From contig NZ_PQSS01000055.1 in the NCBI RefSeq assembly GCF_002920535.1, forward strand, positions 1-51,523: a DNA stretch of 51,523 nt, written 5' to 3'. Positions within the stretch are counted from its first letter, which is position 1. The number at the start of each line of letters is the position of its first letter. Below are positions 14,754 to 23,995 of this stretch, piece by piece. Made by a program: the position numbers and the translations under genes. The DNA comes from Streptomyces sp. Ru71 (GTDB taxonomy: Bacteria; Actinomycetota; Actinomycetes; Streptomycetales; Streptomycetaceae). The notes under the pieces are model-generated. The model saw only the letters and a list, made by a program, of their open reading frames with translations. It was not told where the DNA came from and did no database searches.

Positions 14754-16019
14754 TCAGGAAGCGAGGCGCTCCAGCGGCACGTGCGGGTCGGCCAGGGCTT
14801 CCAGGTCCACCGGGGTCCGGGCCCGGATCAGTTTCTGGATCGGCTCTGTGACGTCCCACACGTTCACGTTCATCCCGGCCAGGACGCGGCCCTCCTTCAC
14901 CCAGAACGCGATGAACTCCCGCTTGCCGGCGTCCCCGCGGATCACGACCTCGTCGTACGTGCCCGGGGGCGCCCACCCGCTGTACTCCATGCCGAGGTCG
15001 TACTGGTCGGTGAAGAAGTAGGGGATGCGGTCGTAGACGACGTCCTTGCCGAGCATCGCGCGGGCGGCGGCCGGTCCGCCGTTGAGCGCGTTCGCCCAGT
15101 GCTCCACCCGCAGCCGGGTGTCGAACAGGGCGAGCGGGAAGGACGCCACGTCACCGGCCGCGTGGATGTCCGGGTCGGAGGTGCGCAGCCGCTCGTCGAC
15201 CACGACCCCGCCGCCGTGCGCCCGGTCGGCGATCTCCAGGCCCGCGGCCTCGGCGAGGCCGGTGCGGGGCGCGGCACCGATCGCCGCGAGCACGTCGTGC
15301 GCCGGGTGCTCCTGGCCGTCGTCGGTGCGGGCCGCGAGGACCACGCCGTCCTGGCCGACGATCTCGGTGAGCCGGGCACCGAAGTGGAAGCGGACACCGT
15401 GCTCGCGGTGCAGCTGCGCGAAGACGTTGCCCAGCTCGGGTCCGAGCGCGCCGTGCAGCGGGGTCTGCGACGGCTCGATCACCGTGACCTCGGCGCCGTA
15501 CTCGCGGGCCGCCGCCGCGACCTCCAGGCCGATCCAGCCGCCGCCGGCGATCAGGAGGTGGCCGTTGTCCCGGCCGAGCGAGGTCAGCACGTGCTTGAGC
15601 CGCTCGGCGTGCGCGAGGCGGCGCAGATGGTGCACACCCGCCAGGTCGGTGCCCGGGATGGCCAGCCGGCGCGGCTCGGCGCCGGTCGCCAGCAGCAGCT
15701 TGTCGTAGTGGACGACGGTGCCGTCGTCTCCGAAGCGGACCGTCTTGGCGGCGCGGTCGATCGCGTCGACCGTCTGGCCCAGGTGCAGTTCGATGTCGTT
15801 CTGCGCGTACCAGGCCGGTTCGTGCACGAAGACGCTGTCGCGCTCCTCCTTGCCGAGGAGGTAGCCCTTGGACAGCGGCGGGCGTTCGTAGGGGTGGTCG
15901 CGCTCGTCGCTGATCAGTATCACGCGCCCGGTGAAGCCCTCCGCGCGGAGCGTCTCGGCCGCCTTGGCGCCGGCCAGGCCGCCTCCGACGATGACGAATG
16001 TCTGGTCCGCGTCGACCAC
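14754..16019 (-). CDS. FAD-dependent ferredoxin/rubredoxin-type reductase
   Basis: 421 residues. FAD Rossmann motif VIVGGGLAGAKAAE near residue 9, YERPPLSKGYL, LLLATGAEPR, NAD(P)-binding LLIAGGGWIGLEVAA at about 155, and the FAD-ribityl motif IHAAGDVAS at about 285, in the order of ferredoxin reductases (BenA/CamA family). A C-terminal Fer_reductase_C-like domain follows. GTG start with AGGAGG 7 bases upstream. No ferredoxin gene adjoins it, so the partner is elsewhere. It lies between dgt and dnaG on the same strand. Confidence 0.88.
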   Translation of the reverse strand: MVDADQTFVIVGGGLAGAKAAETLRAEGFTGRVILISDERDHPYERPPLSKGYLLGKEERDSVFVHEPAWYAQNDIELHLGQTVDAIDRAAKTVRFGDDGTVVHYDKLLLATGAEPRRLAIPGTDLAGVHHLRRLAHAERLKHVLTSLGRDNGHLLIAGGGWIGLEVAAAAREYGAEVTVIEPSQTPLHGALGPELGNVFAQLHREHGVRFHFGARLTEIVGQDGVVLAARTDDGQEHPAHDVLAAIGAAPRTGLAEAAGLEIADRAHGGGVVVDERLRTSDPDIHAAGDVASFPLALFDTRLRVEHWANALNGGPAAARAMLGKDVVYDRIPYFFTDQYDLGMEYSGWAPPGTYDEVVIRGDAGKREFIAFWVKEGRVLAGMNVNVWDVTEPIQKLIRARTPVDLEALADPHVPLERLAS

Positions 16020-16163
16020 TTGATGCCTCCTCGTAAGGGTGCCGCCACAGGGGAGCGTCCCGCACGGAGCGTGATGCGGGAAGAGGGTGTGGCCCGATCA
16101 GGCCACGGAGGGTCACATTCGGGTGGGGTTCGTTCCGGGTCTACGGCACAGGAACCTCCAGTG

Positions 16164-17420
16164 TCACGCGTGTCTCGTCAGCCTGGCGTGAAGGGAACGC
16201 GCCGAGGCGTCGGTGAGGGAGGCGATCTGGTCGACGATCACCCGTTTGCGCGCCCGGTCGTCGCCGGCCTTGTCGAACAGGGCGCGGAACTGCGGGTCGA
16301 GACCGTCCGGCGCGCGGGCGGTGAGCGCCTCGGCCAGTTCCAGGACGACGACGCGCTGGTCGGCGCGCAGCCGCTCCTGCTCGTCGCGCTGCATGACGTA
16401 CCGGTCGGCGACCGCCTTCAGCACGGCGCACTCCAGGCGGGTCTCCCACGGCACGACCAGCTCGGCGTCGTAGCGGGTGAGCCGGCCCGAGCCGTACGCC
16501 TCCCGGGTGGCGCCCTCGGCGGCCAGGCAGAACCGGCCGATGAGCTGGCTGGTGGCGTCCTTCAGACGGGCCTGCGCGACGGCCGAGCCGTCGTAGCCGT
16601 GCGGCCACCACGGTTCGTCCTGCAGCCGGTCCAGGGCGGCGGCCAGTTCCGCGGGATCGGTGTCCTCGGGAACGTACCGGCCGATCGCGACGCGGAAGAT
16701 GTCCTGCCGTTCGGGCTCGGCGTGCAGGCACACGGGGTCGATGTGCCCGGCGTGCAGGCCGTCCTCGACGTCGTGCACCGAGTACGCCACGTCGTCCGAC
16801 CAGTCCATGACCTGCGCCTCGAAGCATCTGCGCGTGCCGGGGGCCTGCTTGCGGACCCAGTCGAAGACCGGGCGGTCGTCCTCGTACACGCCGAACTTCC
16901 CCGAGGACGGGTCGGTGGGGTGGGCGCCGCGCGGCCACGGGTACTTGGTGGCGGCGTCCAGCGCGGCGCGGGTGAGGTTGAGGCCGACGGAGCCCTCCTC
17001 GGTGAAGCGTTTGGGTTCGATGCGGGTGAGGAGTCTGAGGGACTGGGCGTTGCCCTCGAATCCGCCGCAGTCCTCCGCGAACTCGTTCAGCGCCTGTTCG
17101 CCGTTGTGGCCGAAGGGCGGGTGGCCCAGGTCGTGGGAGAGGCAGGCCGCCTCCACCAGGTCCGGATCGCAGCCGAGGGCCGCGCCGAGCTCCCGGCCCA
17201 CCTGGGCGCACTCCAGGGAGTGGGTGAGCCGGGTGCGGGGGCTGGCGTCCCAGGCCGTGGCGCTGCGCTCGCCGGGGGTGACGACCTGGGTTTTGCCGGC
17301 GAGCCTTCTCAGGGCCGCGCTGTGCAGGACTCGGGCTCGGTCGCGCTGGAACGCGGTGCGGCCGGGGCGTTTTTCCGGTTCTTGGGCCCAGCGTTCGGTG
17401 TCCTGCTCGTCGTACGGCAT
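16164..17420 (-). CDS. dgt: Deoxyguanosinetriphosphate triphosphohydrolase-like protein
   Basis: 418 residues, HD-domain dNTPase. Metal site residues appear as RTRLTHSLECAQVGR (first His), then SHDLGHPPFGHNGEQALNEF with the HD pair, and a later Asp in DWSDDVAYSVHDVEDG. These proteins cleave dNTPs to deoxynucleoside and triphosphate, controlling dNTP pools (family knowledge). Its place beside dnaG suits a replication-linked housekeeping cluster. ATG start, no overlap with neighbours. Confidence 0.92.
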   Translation of the reverse strand: MPYDEQDTERWAQEPEKRPGRTAFQRDRARVLHSAALRRLAGKTQVVTPGERSATAWDASPRTRLTHSLECAQVGRELGAALGCDPDLVEAACLSHDLGHPPFGHNGEQALNEFAEDCGGFEGNAQSLRLLTRIEPKRFTEEGSVGLNLTRAALDAATKYPWPRGAHPTDPSSGKFGVYEDDRPVFDWVRKQAPGTRRCFEAQVMDWSDDVAYSVHDVEDGLHAGHIDPVCLHAEPERQDIFRVAIGRYVPEDTDPAELAAALDRLQDEPWWPHGYDGSAVAQARLKDATSQLIGRFCLAAEGATREAYGSGRLTRYDAELVVPWETRLECAVLKAVADRYVMQRDEQERLRADQRVVVLELAEALTARAPDGLDPQFRALFDKAGDDRARKRVIVDQIASLTDASARSLHARLTRHA

Positions 17421-17500
17421 GTCTCGACAGTAAGCGGGGGGTGTGACAAACGTGCGCCTACGCGTCTGCCGAGTTCTGTTTTCGTGCGAGTACAGGTGGT

Positions 17501-17561
17501 CTGTGGCTGGTCGCGCCCACGCGGCGGAGCCGCATGTCGATACAGCCCCGCGCCCCTTTCA
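17501..17561. repeat. Dispersed intergenic repeat at the chelatase stop codon
   Basis: On the minus strand the chelatase TGA runs directly into AAAGGGGCGCGGGGCTG, continuing through CATGCGGCTCCGCCGCG to GACCAGCCACAG. It belongs to the same repeat class as 5955-5990. The rest of the 138-base gap to dgt shows nothing else. Confidence 0.55.
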
Positions 17562-18407
17562 GGCGGCGGTCGTCACCGGCATCGACAATGCCTGGTCGTA
17601 TCTGCTCAGCACCAGACGCGCCATCGCCGGGTGGGCTCCCAGGGGGGCCGTCGCTATCCACGGTGTGGCCTTCGCGCACTCCGTTGCGAAGCGGCCCGGG
17701 GCCGTGAAGCAGGACGCCACGGCGATGCGGTGGCGGCCTCGTGCCGTCAGGGCTCTGATCGCCGTCTCCACCGTCGGGGTCGCCGCCGAGGCGTACGCCG
17801 GGACGACCGGGACGCCGAGGCGGTCGGCGAGGAGGCTCGCCGTGCGGCGGGTGCCGGCCGTCGAGTCGGGGTCGCGCGAGCCGGCCGAGGCCAGGACGAC
17901 GCCGCCGGTGCGGCGGTCGGCGTCGGTCATACGGGTCGGCCAGCCGGCCTCGGTGAGGCGGGCGTGCAGGGCTTCCACCAGGAGGGGGTGCGGGCCCAGC
18001 GGGTCGGCCAGGCGGGCGCGTACCGGGGAGGCGGCCGCCAGCTCGGGGATGTCCTGCTTGACGTGGTAGCCGCGGCTGAGCAGCAGCGGCACCAGGACCG
18101 CCTCGGTGTCGCCGAGGGCGGCGAGGGTGTCGGGCAGCAGCGGGGCGTTGAGCTCGATGTGGCCGAGATGCACCGGCAGGTCCGGGCGCAGTTCGCGGAC
18201 GCGTTCCAGCAGGGCGCGCACGGTGGTCAGGGCACGCGGGTCGCGGCTGCCGTGGGCCACGGCGACCAGGGCGGGCGGGGCGGGGCGGCGTCGGCCGTCG
18301 GGACGGACGAGGCGGAGCCGGCTGGCGAGCTGGGTGCCGATCGCGTTCATCAGGTGCGCCGTACTGTCGAGGTGGGCTTCGTCGCGGGGAGGGTTCGACG
18401 CCGTCAT
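17559..18407 (-). CDS. Sirohydrochlorin chelatase (CbiX/SirB-like, two domains)
   Basis: 282 residues from ATG 18407 (a longer reading to 18479 is open but basic and low-complexity). Two tandem CbiX half-domains: the first has VAVAHGSRDP with the catalytic His, the second has LASAGSRDP and VASCFTAPG. It would insert Fe(II) into sirohydrochlorin to make siroheme, the cofactor of NirB encoded later in this window, so its place upstream of nasA makes functional sense. Ribosome site weak. Cobaltochelatase activity is the alternative. The second domain has Ala in place of the His, so one active site per chain is likely. Confidence 0.82.
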   Translation of the reverse strand: MTASNPPRDEAHLDSTAHLMNAIGTQLASRLRLVRPDGRRRPAPPALVAVAHGSRDPRALTTVRALLERVRELRPDLPVHLGHIELNAPLLPDTLAALGDTEAVLVPLLLSRGYHVKQDIPELAAASPVRARLADPLGPHPLLVEALHARLTEAGWPTRMTDADRRTGGVVLASAGSRDPDSTAGTRRTASLLADRLGVPVVPAYASAATPTVETAIRALTARGRHRIAVASCFTAPGRFATECAKATPWIATAPLGAHPAMARLVLSRYDQALSMPVTTAA

Positions 18408-18568
18408 GGAAGGATCCTGCCGGTGTGAGGTTGCGTCTCCGTTGCGTGACCGTGACGGCTGTCTTTTCCTGGGGCTCACCTCGGGCCCGTGCGCGGTGTG
18501 AGCGAACCGGATCGTGTGGTGGCGCGTCCTGATGGATCGGGACCGATCAGGAGGGGGCCGCGGAAACG

Positions 18569-19240
18569 ATGCGCCGATGGAGACTGCCCCGCACGCGTAC
18601 CGGACAGCGCCGGCTGGTGCAGGCGGTGATGGCCGCTTGTGTGCTGGCGCTGCTGCCGGCGACCTGGATGTACGCCGTCACGGGCGACCGGCTGCGCAGT
18701 GCGGCCGACGTGCCGCACACCGAGGTCGCCGTCGTGTTCGGGGCGGGCCTGTGGGACGGCGAGCCGTCGCCGTACCTGGCGCACCGGCTGGACGCGGCGG
18801 CCGAGCTGTACCGGGCCGGGCGGATCGAGGTCGTGCTGGTGACCGGGGACAACAGCCGCGCGGACTACGACGAGCCGGACGCCATGCGGACGTATCTGCG
18901 CAAGCACGGGGTGCCGACGGAGCGGATCGTCAGCGACTACGCCGGCTTCGACACCTGGGACTCCTGTGTGCGGGCCAAGAAGATCTTCGGCGTGGACCGG
19001 GCGGTGCTGATCAGCCAGGGCTTCCACATCCGGCGGGCGGTCGCGCTGTGCCAGGCGGCGGGGATCACGTCGTACGGCGTCGGGGTGGCCGAGTGGCACG
19101 ACGTGACCTGGTACTACGGCGGGACCCGGGAGGTCTTCGCGGCCGGCAAGGCGGCGCTGGACGCCCTCTTCCGGCCCGATCCGCGCTTCCTCGGGCCGAA
19201 GGAGCCGGGCGTGGCGCGGGCACTGGCGAGCCGGCGCTGA
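18569..19240 (+). CDS. SanA/YdcF-like DUF218 membrane protein
   Basis: 223 residues: N-terminal basic stretch and one membrane segment (about 17-37), then an extracytoplasmic DUF218 domain with VAVVFGAGLWDGEPSPYLAHRL, VLVTGDNSRADYDEP and VSDYAGFDTWDSCVRAK, typical of the SanA group linked to envelope barrier function and vancomycin tolerance in enterobacteria. ATG with AGGAGGGGG (18549-18557) upstream. Divergent from the chelatase over a 161-base gap. The exact role in actinomycetes is unknown. Confidence 0.83.
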   Translation: MRRWRLPRTRTGQRRLVQAVMAACVLALLPATWMYAVTGDRLRSAADVPHTEVAVVFGAGLWDGEPSPYLAHRLDAAAELYRAGRIEVVLVTGDNSRADYDEPDAMRTYLRKHGVPTERIVSDYAGFDTWDSCVRAKKIFGVDRAVLISQGFHIRRAVALCQAAGITSYGVGVAEWHDVTWYYGGTREVFAAGKAALDALFRPDPRFLGPKEPGVARALASRR

Positions 19241-19292
19241 CCGGCACCTCACGGCGGGGCCGGCCGGGCGGGGAGGTCGCCGTCCCGGCCGT

Positions 19293-19320
19293 GTAACACC
19301 AGGCCGTGCGGGCCCGTAAC
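19293..19320. promoter_or_regulatory. Pair of GTAAC half-sites upstream of nasA (weak GlnR candidate)
   Basis: GTAAC occurs at 19293-19297 and 19316-19320, 24-51 bases before the nasA ATG. GlnR boxes contain gTnAC repeated every 22 bases; here the period is 23 and the alternating GaAAC half-sites are poor. Confidence 0.25.
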
Positions 19321-19343
19321 ACGGCCGACGCAGGCTGAGGGGC

Positions 19344-21545
19344 ATGCAGAACTCCGTGACGCCCACGCACTGCCCGTACTGCGCCCTGCAGTGCGGGATG
19401 AATCTCACGCCCGCGCCCGACGGGAGCGTGGAGGTGACGGAGCGCGCGGACTTCCCGGTGAACCGGGGGGCGCTGTGCGGGAAGGGGCGCACCGCTCCGG
19501 AGGTGCTGTCGTCCCGGGTGCGCCTGACCTCGCCGCTGGTGCGCTCCGACGAGGGCACGCTGGTGCCCGCCTCCTGGGAGGACGCGCTGGACCGGATCGC
19601 CGGGGCGCTCAGCGCGGTGCGCGCCGAGCACGGTCCGGACGGGGTCGGTGTGTTCGGCGGGGGCGGCCTGACCAACGAGAAGGCGTACACGCTCGGCAAG
19701 TTCGCCCGGGTGGTCCTCGGGACGTCCCAGATCGACTACAACGGGCGCTTTTGCATGTCGTCCGCCGCCGGGGCCGGGATCAAGGCGTTCGGGCTGGACC
19801 GGGGGCTGCCGTTCCCGCTGGAGGACATCCCGAGGACCGGCTGTGTGATCCTCGTCGGCTCCAATCCGGCGGAGACCATGCCGCCGTCGCTGCGCTACTT
19901 CAACGAGCTGAGGGAGAACGGCGGGAAGCTGATCGTCGTCGACCCGCGGCGCACCAGGACCGCCGAGCAGGCCGATCTGCACCTGGCGCCCCGGCCGGGC
20001 ACCGATCTGGCGCTGGCGCTGGGCATGCTGCACCTGGTCGTCGCCGAGGGCCGGGTCGACGAGGAGTACGTGCGGCGGCGCACCGCCGGCTGGGAGCAGG
20101 CCCGCGCGGTGGCCATGGCGCACTGGCCGGAGTACGTGGAGCGGATCACGGGGGTGTCCGTTCCCGAACTGCGCGAGGCGGTGCGGATGTTCTGCGAGCC
20201 CGAGGCCGCGATGGTGCTCACCGCGCGCGGTCCCGAGCAGCAGTCCAAGGGCACGGACACCGTGGGCGCGTGGATCAACCTGTGCCTGGCGACCGGGCGG
20301 GCGGGACGGCCGCTGTCCGGGTACGGCTGTCTGACCGGGCAGGGCAACGGGCAGGGCGGGCGCGAACACGGGCAGAAGGCCGACCAGTTGCCCGGATACC
20401 GCAAGCTGGACGACCCGGCGGCGCGGCGCCATGTGGCCGAGGTGTGGGGGGTGGACCCGGACTCGCTGCCGGGGCCGGGGCGCAGCGCCTACGAGCTGCT
20501 GGACGCCCTCGGCACGGACATCCGCGCGCTGCTGCTGATGGGGTCCAACCCGGTGGTGTCGGCGCCGCGCGCCGCGCACATCGAGGAGCGGATCAGGTCG
20601 CTGGACTTCCTCGCGGTGTGCGACGTGGTGCTGTCGGAGACGGCGGCCCTCGCGGACGTCGTGCTGCCGGTGACGCAGTGGGCGGAGGAGACCGGCACGA
20701 CGACGAACCTGGAGGGCAGGGTGCTGCTGCGCCGGCAGGCGCTCACGCCGCCCGAGGGGGTGCGCAGCGACCTGTACGTGCTGCACGAGCTGGCCGCCCG
20801 CTTCGGTGTGGAGAAGGGCTTCCCGGTGGACCCGGAGGAGGTCTTCGAGGAGCTGCGCCGGGCGAGCGCGGGCGGGCCCGCCGACTACTCCGGGATCACC
20901 TACCGGCGGCTGGCGGAGGAGAACGGCGTGTTCTGGCCGTGCCCGGCGCCGGACGAGGCCGGATCCGACCTGGCGGAGGGGGAGGACGCCGTGCTCGACG
21001 CCCCGCCGGCGGACGACCCGGCCGGTGAGGCGCCGGCGGGCCTGATCACGGCCCCGGCCGTACATCCGGGCACGCCCCGGCTGTTCCTCGACCGGTTCGC
21101 GACGCCGGACGGCCGGGCCCGGTTCGTGCCGGTGCCGCACCGCCCCTCGGCGGAGGAGCCGGACGAGGAGTACCCGGTGCTGCTGACCACGGGCCGGGTG
21201 GTCTCGCAGTACCAGTCGGGCGCGCAGACGCGCCGGGTGGAGGAGCTGAACAACGCGGCGCCCGGACCGTTCGTGGAGCTGCACCCGCGTCTGGCGGCCC
21301 GGCTGGGCGCGGCGGAGGGCGACCCGGTGGCCGTGGTCTCGCGGCGCGGCCGGGCGGTGGCACCGGCCCGGATCACCACCGCGATCCGCCCGGACACGGT
21401 GTTCATGCCGTTCCACTGGCCCGGTGCGGGCCGCGCCAACACCCTGACCAACCCGGCCCTGGACCCGACGTCGCGGATGCCGGAGTTCAAGGTGTGCGCG
21501 GTGCGGCTGGAGGCGGTCGCCTCCGGCCGGGTCACCGGCGACTGA
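19344..21545 (+). CDS. nasA: Assimilatory nitrate reductase catalytic subunit
   Basis: 733 residues, molybdopterin oxidoreductase. N-terminal [4Fe-4S] ligands C10, C13, C17 (HCPYCALQC) and C45 (GALCGKG); Mo-coordinating Cys137 in YNGRFCMSSAAG; molybdopterin dinucleotide-binding domain at the C-terminus (LLTTGRVVSQYQSGAQTRR, MPFHWP). No signal peptide, so it is cytoplasmic and assimilatory. It reduces nitrate to nitrite for NirBD, encoded at 43-47 kb. The ATG follows GAGGGG. In the expected syntenic order the nir genes would lie closer; a biosynthetic cluster now separates them. Confidence 0.92.
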   Translation: MQNSVTPTHCPYCALQCGMNLTPAPDGSVEVTERADFPVNRGALCGKGRTAPEVLSSRVRLTSPLVRSDEGTLVPASWEDALDRIAGALSAVRAEHGPDGVGVFGGGGLTNEKAYTLGKFARVVLGTSQIDYNGRFCMSSAAGAGIKAFGLDRGLPFPLEDIPRTGCVILVGSNPAETMPPSLRYFNELRENGGKLIVVDPRRTRTAEQADLHLAPRPGTDLALALGMLHLVVAEGRVDEEYVRRRTAGWEQARAVAMAHWPEYVERITGVSVPELREAVRMFCEPEAAMVLTARGPEQQSKGTDTVGAWINLCLATGRAGRPLSGYGCLTGQGNGQGGREHGQKADQLPGYRKLDDPAARRHVAEVWGVDPDSLPGPGRSAYELLDALGTDIRALLLMGSNPVVSAPRAAHIEERIRSLDFLAVCDVVLSETAALADVVLPVTQWAEETGTTTNLEGRVLLRRQALTPPEGVRSDLYVLHELAARFGVEKGFPVDPEEVFEELRRASAGGPADYSGITYRRLAEENGVFWPCPAPDEAGSDLAEGEDAVLDAPPADDPAGEAPAGLITAPAVHPGTPRLFLDRFATPDGRARFVPVPHRPSAEEPDEEYPVLLTTGRVVSQYQSGAQTRRVEELNNAAPGPFVELHPRLAARLGAAEGDPVAVVSRRGRAVAPARITTAIRPDTVFMPFHWPGAGRANTLTNPALDPTSRMPEFKVCAVRLEAVASGRVTGD

Positions 21546-21978
21546 GCCAGTCCCCGCCCTCGATGGGCCTGCCCCGCGCCCGCAGTCGTGCCGCGACCGC
21601 GGGCGCGGCGACGTACACCCAGGCGCGCACCGGGGTGCCGTCGGACTCCCGTACGGCCCGCCGTTGGACGCGCTCGTAGAGGTTGCGCGGGTCGCCGGGG
21701 ACGTAGTCCTCCAACCGGTCGAGCTCCGCGAGCAGTTCGCCGTACGCCTCCGGCCGCGCGGTGACCAGCGCGCCACTGGCCACCGAGCCGCTGTCCTCGA
21801 CGCCGTAGGGATAGCCGGGCCCCTCGTACAGGCGCAGACCGGTCATTGTCGCCGGCTCCTCGTGCGCCGTGCGGCCGCGCAGGAACACGTCGTGGTTGGG
21901 CTCGCCGGGGCGCAGGGTGCCGTAGACGAAGAACGGGAGTCGCGGCGGGGTCGGGGGCGTCACAGAAACGATTCTCAC
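21532..21978 (-). CDS. Gamma-glutamylcyclotransferase-like (GGCT/AIG2) protein
   Basis: 148 residues with the fold signature FFVYGTLRPGEPNH and, near the centre, a Glu-type catalytic context (ELDRLEDYVPGDP). These proteins release 5-oxoproline from gamma-glutamyl amines or peptides, but many members have unknown substrates. GTG start at 21976-21978 with GGAGG about 10 bases upstream; GTG at 21963 is an alternative. Its end overlaps the end of nasA by 14 bases in convergent orientation. Confidence 0.8.
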   Translation of the reverse strand: MRIVSVTPPTPPRLPFFVYGTLRPGEPNHDVFLRGRTAHEEPATMTGLRLYEGPGYPYGVEDSGSVASGALVTARPEAYGELLAELDRLEDYVPGDPRNLYERVQRRAVRESDGTPVRAWVYVAAPAVAARLRARGRPIEGGDWLSRR

Positions 21979-22007
21979 TCCTCACACACCTCCCCGTACG
22001 CGCTATG

Positions 22008-22020
22008 GACATGACATGTC
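22008..22020. promoter_or_regulatory. Short palindrome upstream of the protease gene
   Basis: GACATGACATGTC (arms GACAT/ATGTC, 3-base centre) lies about 73 bases before the M4 protease ATG in the gap divergent from the GGCT gene. It could be an operator for the secreted protease. Confidence 0.3.
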
Positions 22021-22092
22021 GGGGCGCTTTTAAATCTGGGTCAACATCCGCGCCGCCCCCACGCGCCCCAGGGCGCCTCCCCGAGGAGACCG

Positions 22093-23769
22093 ATGAGTCG
22101 GATACGGCAGCACGACCCGCAGTCCCGCACCCACCGCAGCTCCCGCACCGCCCGCCTCGCCGCCGCAGGCGTCGCCGCGACCACCGCGGCCCTGCTCGCC
22201 GCCACCCTGTCCCCCGCCGCGCAGGCGGCCGACAGACCGAGCCGGGCCACCGCGATCGCCAACGCCACGGACGTCCTGCGCTCCCACGCCACCGCGCTGG
22301 ACCTGACCGACGCCGCCGTGCGCACGAGCGTGCGCGACGTGATCGTCGACAAGGACGGCACCCAGCACGTGCGCTACGACCGCACCTACCGCGGACTGCC
22401 GGTGCTGGGCGGCGACTTCGTGGTCCACCTCGCCCCCGACGGCGCCTACCGCAGTGCCTCCCGGGCCACGCGGTCCCCCGTGTCGCTGCCCAGCGTCACC
22501 CCGCGGGTCAGCGGTCCCAAGGCCGCCGACCTGGCCGCCAACGCGCTGCGCGCGGTGAACCTCGGCGAGACCCTGCGCAAGCTGACCGCCAAGCCCGAAC
22601 TGGTCGTCGACGCCCTGCACGGCACGCCGAAGCTGGCCTGGCGCACCAACGCCGTCGCCCAGGACGCCCAGGGCAACCCGGTGGCCCGCACGGTCCTCAC
22701 CGACGCCACCAGCGGCGCCCAGATCGACGCCTGGGACACCCTGGAGCACGCCACCGGCGACGGCAAGTCCCTCTACAGCGGCACCGTCGCGCTGGAGACG
22801 ACCCAGTCCGGCTCGTCGTACCAGCTGAAGGACCCCACCCGCGGCAACACCTACACCGGTGACGCGGCCAACAAGACCGACCTGTGCTTCCTCGGCATCT
22901 GCTTCAGCCGGGCGCCGGCAACCGTGTTCACGGACGCCGACAACCACTGGGGCAGCGGCACCACCGCCGACCGCGCCTCGGCCGCCGTCGACGCCCAGTA
23001 CGGAACGAACGAGACGTGGGACTACTACAAGAACGTCCACGGCCGCAACGGCATCGCCGGCGACGGCAAGGGCTCGTACAACCGCGTCCACTACGGCAGC
23101 AACTACAACAACGCCTTCTGGGACGACAGTTGCTTCTGCATGACCTACGGCGACGGTGACGGCACGACGTTCGGCCCGCTGGTCGCCCTCGACGTCGCCG
23201 GGCACGAGATGACGCACGGCGTCACCTCCAAGACCGCCGCGCTGACCTACTCCGGCGAGTCCGGCGGGCTCAACGAGGCCACCTCCGACATCCTCGGCAC
23301 GATGGTGGAGTGGTACGCCAACAACTCCTCCGACCAGGGCGACTACCTCATCGGCGAGAAGATCGTGAAGCCCGGCTTCGGCAAGGCCGCCCTGCGCTTC
23401 ATGGACAAGCCGTCCAAGGACGGGAGTTCGGCGGACTACTGGAGTTCCTCGGTCGGGAACCTGGACGTGCACTACTCCTCCGGCGTCGCCAACCACTTCG
23501 CCTACCTGCTCGCCGAGGGCAGCGGCGCCAAGACCATCAACGGCGTCAGCTACGACTCGCCGACGGCCAACGGCTCCACGGTCACCGGCATCGGACGGGA
23601 CAAGGTCGGCAAGATCTGGTACCGGGCGCTGACGGTCTACATGACCTCCTCGACGAACTACGCGGGCGCGCGTGCGGCGACCCTGAACGCCGCGAAGGAC
23701 CTCTACGGCGCGGGCAGCGCCGAGTACAACGCGGTGGCGGCGGCGTGGAGCGCCGTCAACGTGAACTGA
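22093..23769 (+). CDS. Secreted M4 (thermolysin-like) metallopeptidase
   Basis: 558 residues. Sec signal peptide (basic N-region, hydrophobic core, AQA-AD cleavage near residue 45), FTP/PepSY-like propeptide (about 50-270), then the M4 catalytic domain. Zinc motif HEMTH at 371-375 with the third ligand Glu395 in GGLNEATSD; the later DVHYSSG supplies the second catalytic His. Secreted as a zymogen and self-processed (family knowledge). Good GAGGAGA site before the ATG; strong terminator after the stop. A typical extracellular neutral protease of streptomycetes. Confidence 0.93.
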   Translation: MSRIRQHDPQSRTHRSSRTARLAAAGVAATTAALLAATLSPAAQAADRPSRATAIANATDVLRSHATALDLTDAAVRTSVRDVIVDKDGTQHVRYDRTYRGLPVLGGDFVVHLAPDGAYRSASRATRSPVSLPSVTPRVSGPKAADLAANALRAVNLGETLRKLTAKPELVVDALHGTPKLAWRTNAVAQDAQGNPVARTVLTDATSGAQIDAWDTLEHATGDGKSLYSGTVALETTQSGSSYQLKDPTRGNTYTGDAANKTDLCFLGICFSRAPATVFTDADNHWGSGTTADRASAAVDAQYGTNETWDYYKNVHGRNGIAGDGKGSYNRVHYGSNYNNAFWDDSCFCMTYGDGDGTTFGPLVALDVAGHEMTHGVTSKTAALTYSGESGGLNEATSDILGTMVEWYANNSSDQGDYLIGEKIVKPGFGKAALRFMDKPSKDGSSADYWSSSVGNLDVHYSSGVANHFAYLLAEGSGAKTINGVSYDSPTANGSTVTGIGRDKVGKIWYRALTVYMTSSTNYAGARAATLNAAKDLYGAGSAEYNAVAAAWSAVNVN

Positions 23770-23792
23770 CCCACCCGACATCCGACTCAGCG

Positions 23793-23819
23793 ACGGCCGC
23801 CCCTCACCGGGGCGGCCGT
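23793..23819 (+). terminator. Terminator after the M4 protease
   Basis: Perfect 11-bp stem (ACGGCCGCCCC / GGGGCGGCCGT), 5-base loop, followed by TTTCG. Confidence 0.8.
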
Positions 23820-23995
23820 TTCGCGTTCCCGGCCGGCTTCCGCCCTGGTCCGCCGCCCCCGATACGGGGCCGATGCACTCCCGGTGCGCCTGCGGAGCGG
23901 CTGCGATACCGCGGTCCGGTTGGCTCGTACCCGTAAGCCAGTTCAGCGACGCACCTCTTCCAGGCACATCCCACTTCTCGACGAACGGGGGCGCG

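Noticed and set aside
14781..18428. A 1215-codon plus-strand open frame
   Set aside because: Antisense of the ferredoxin reductase, dgt and chelatase genes; composition typical of GC-rich shadow frames, no motifs.
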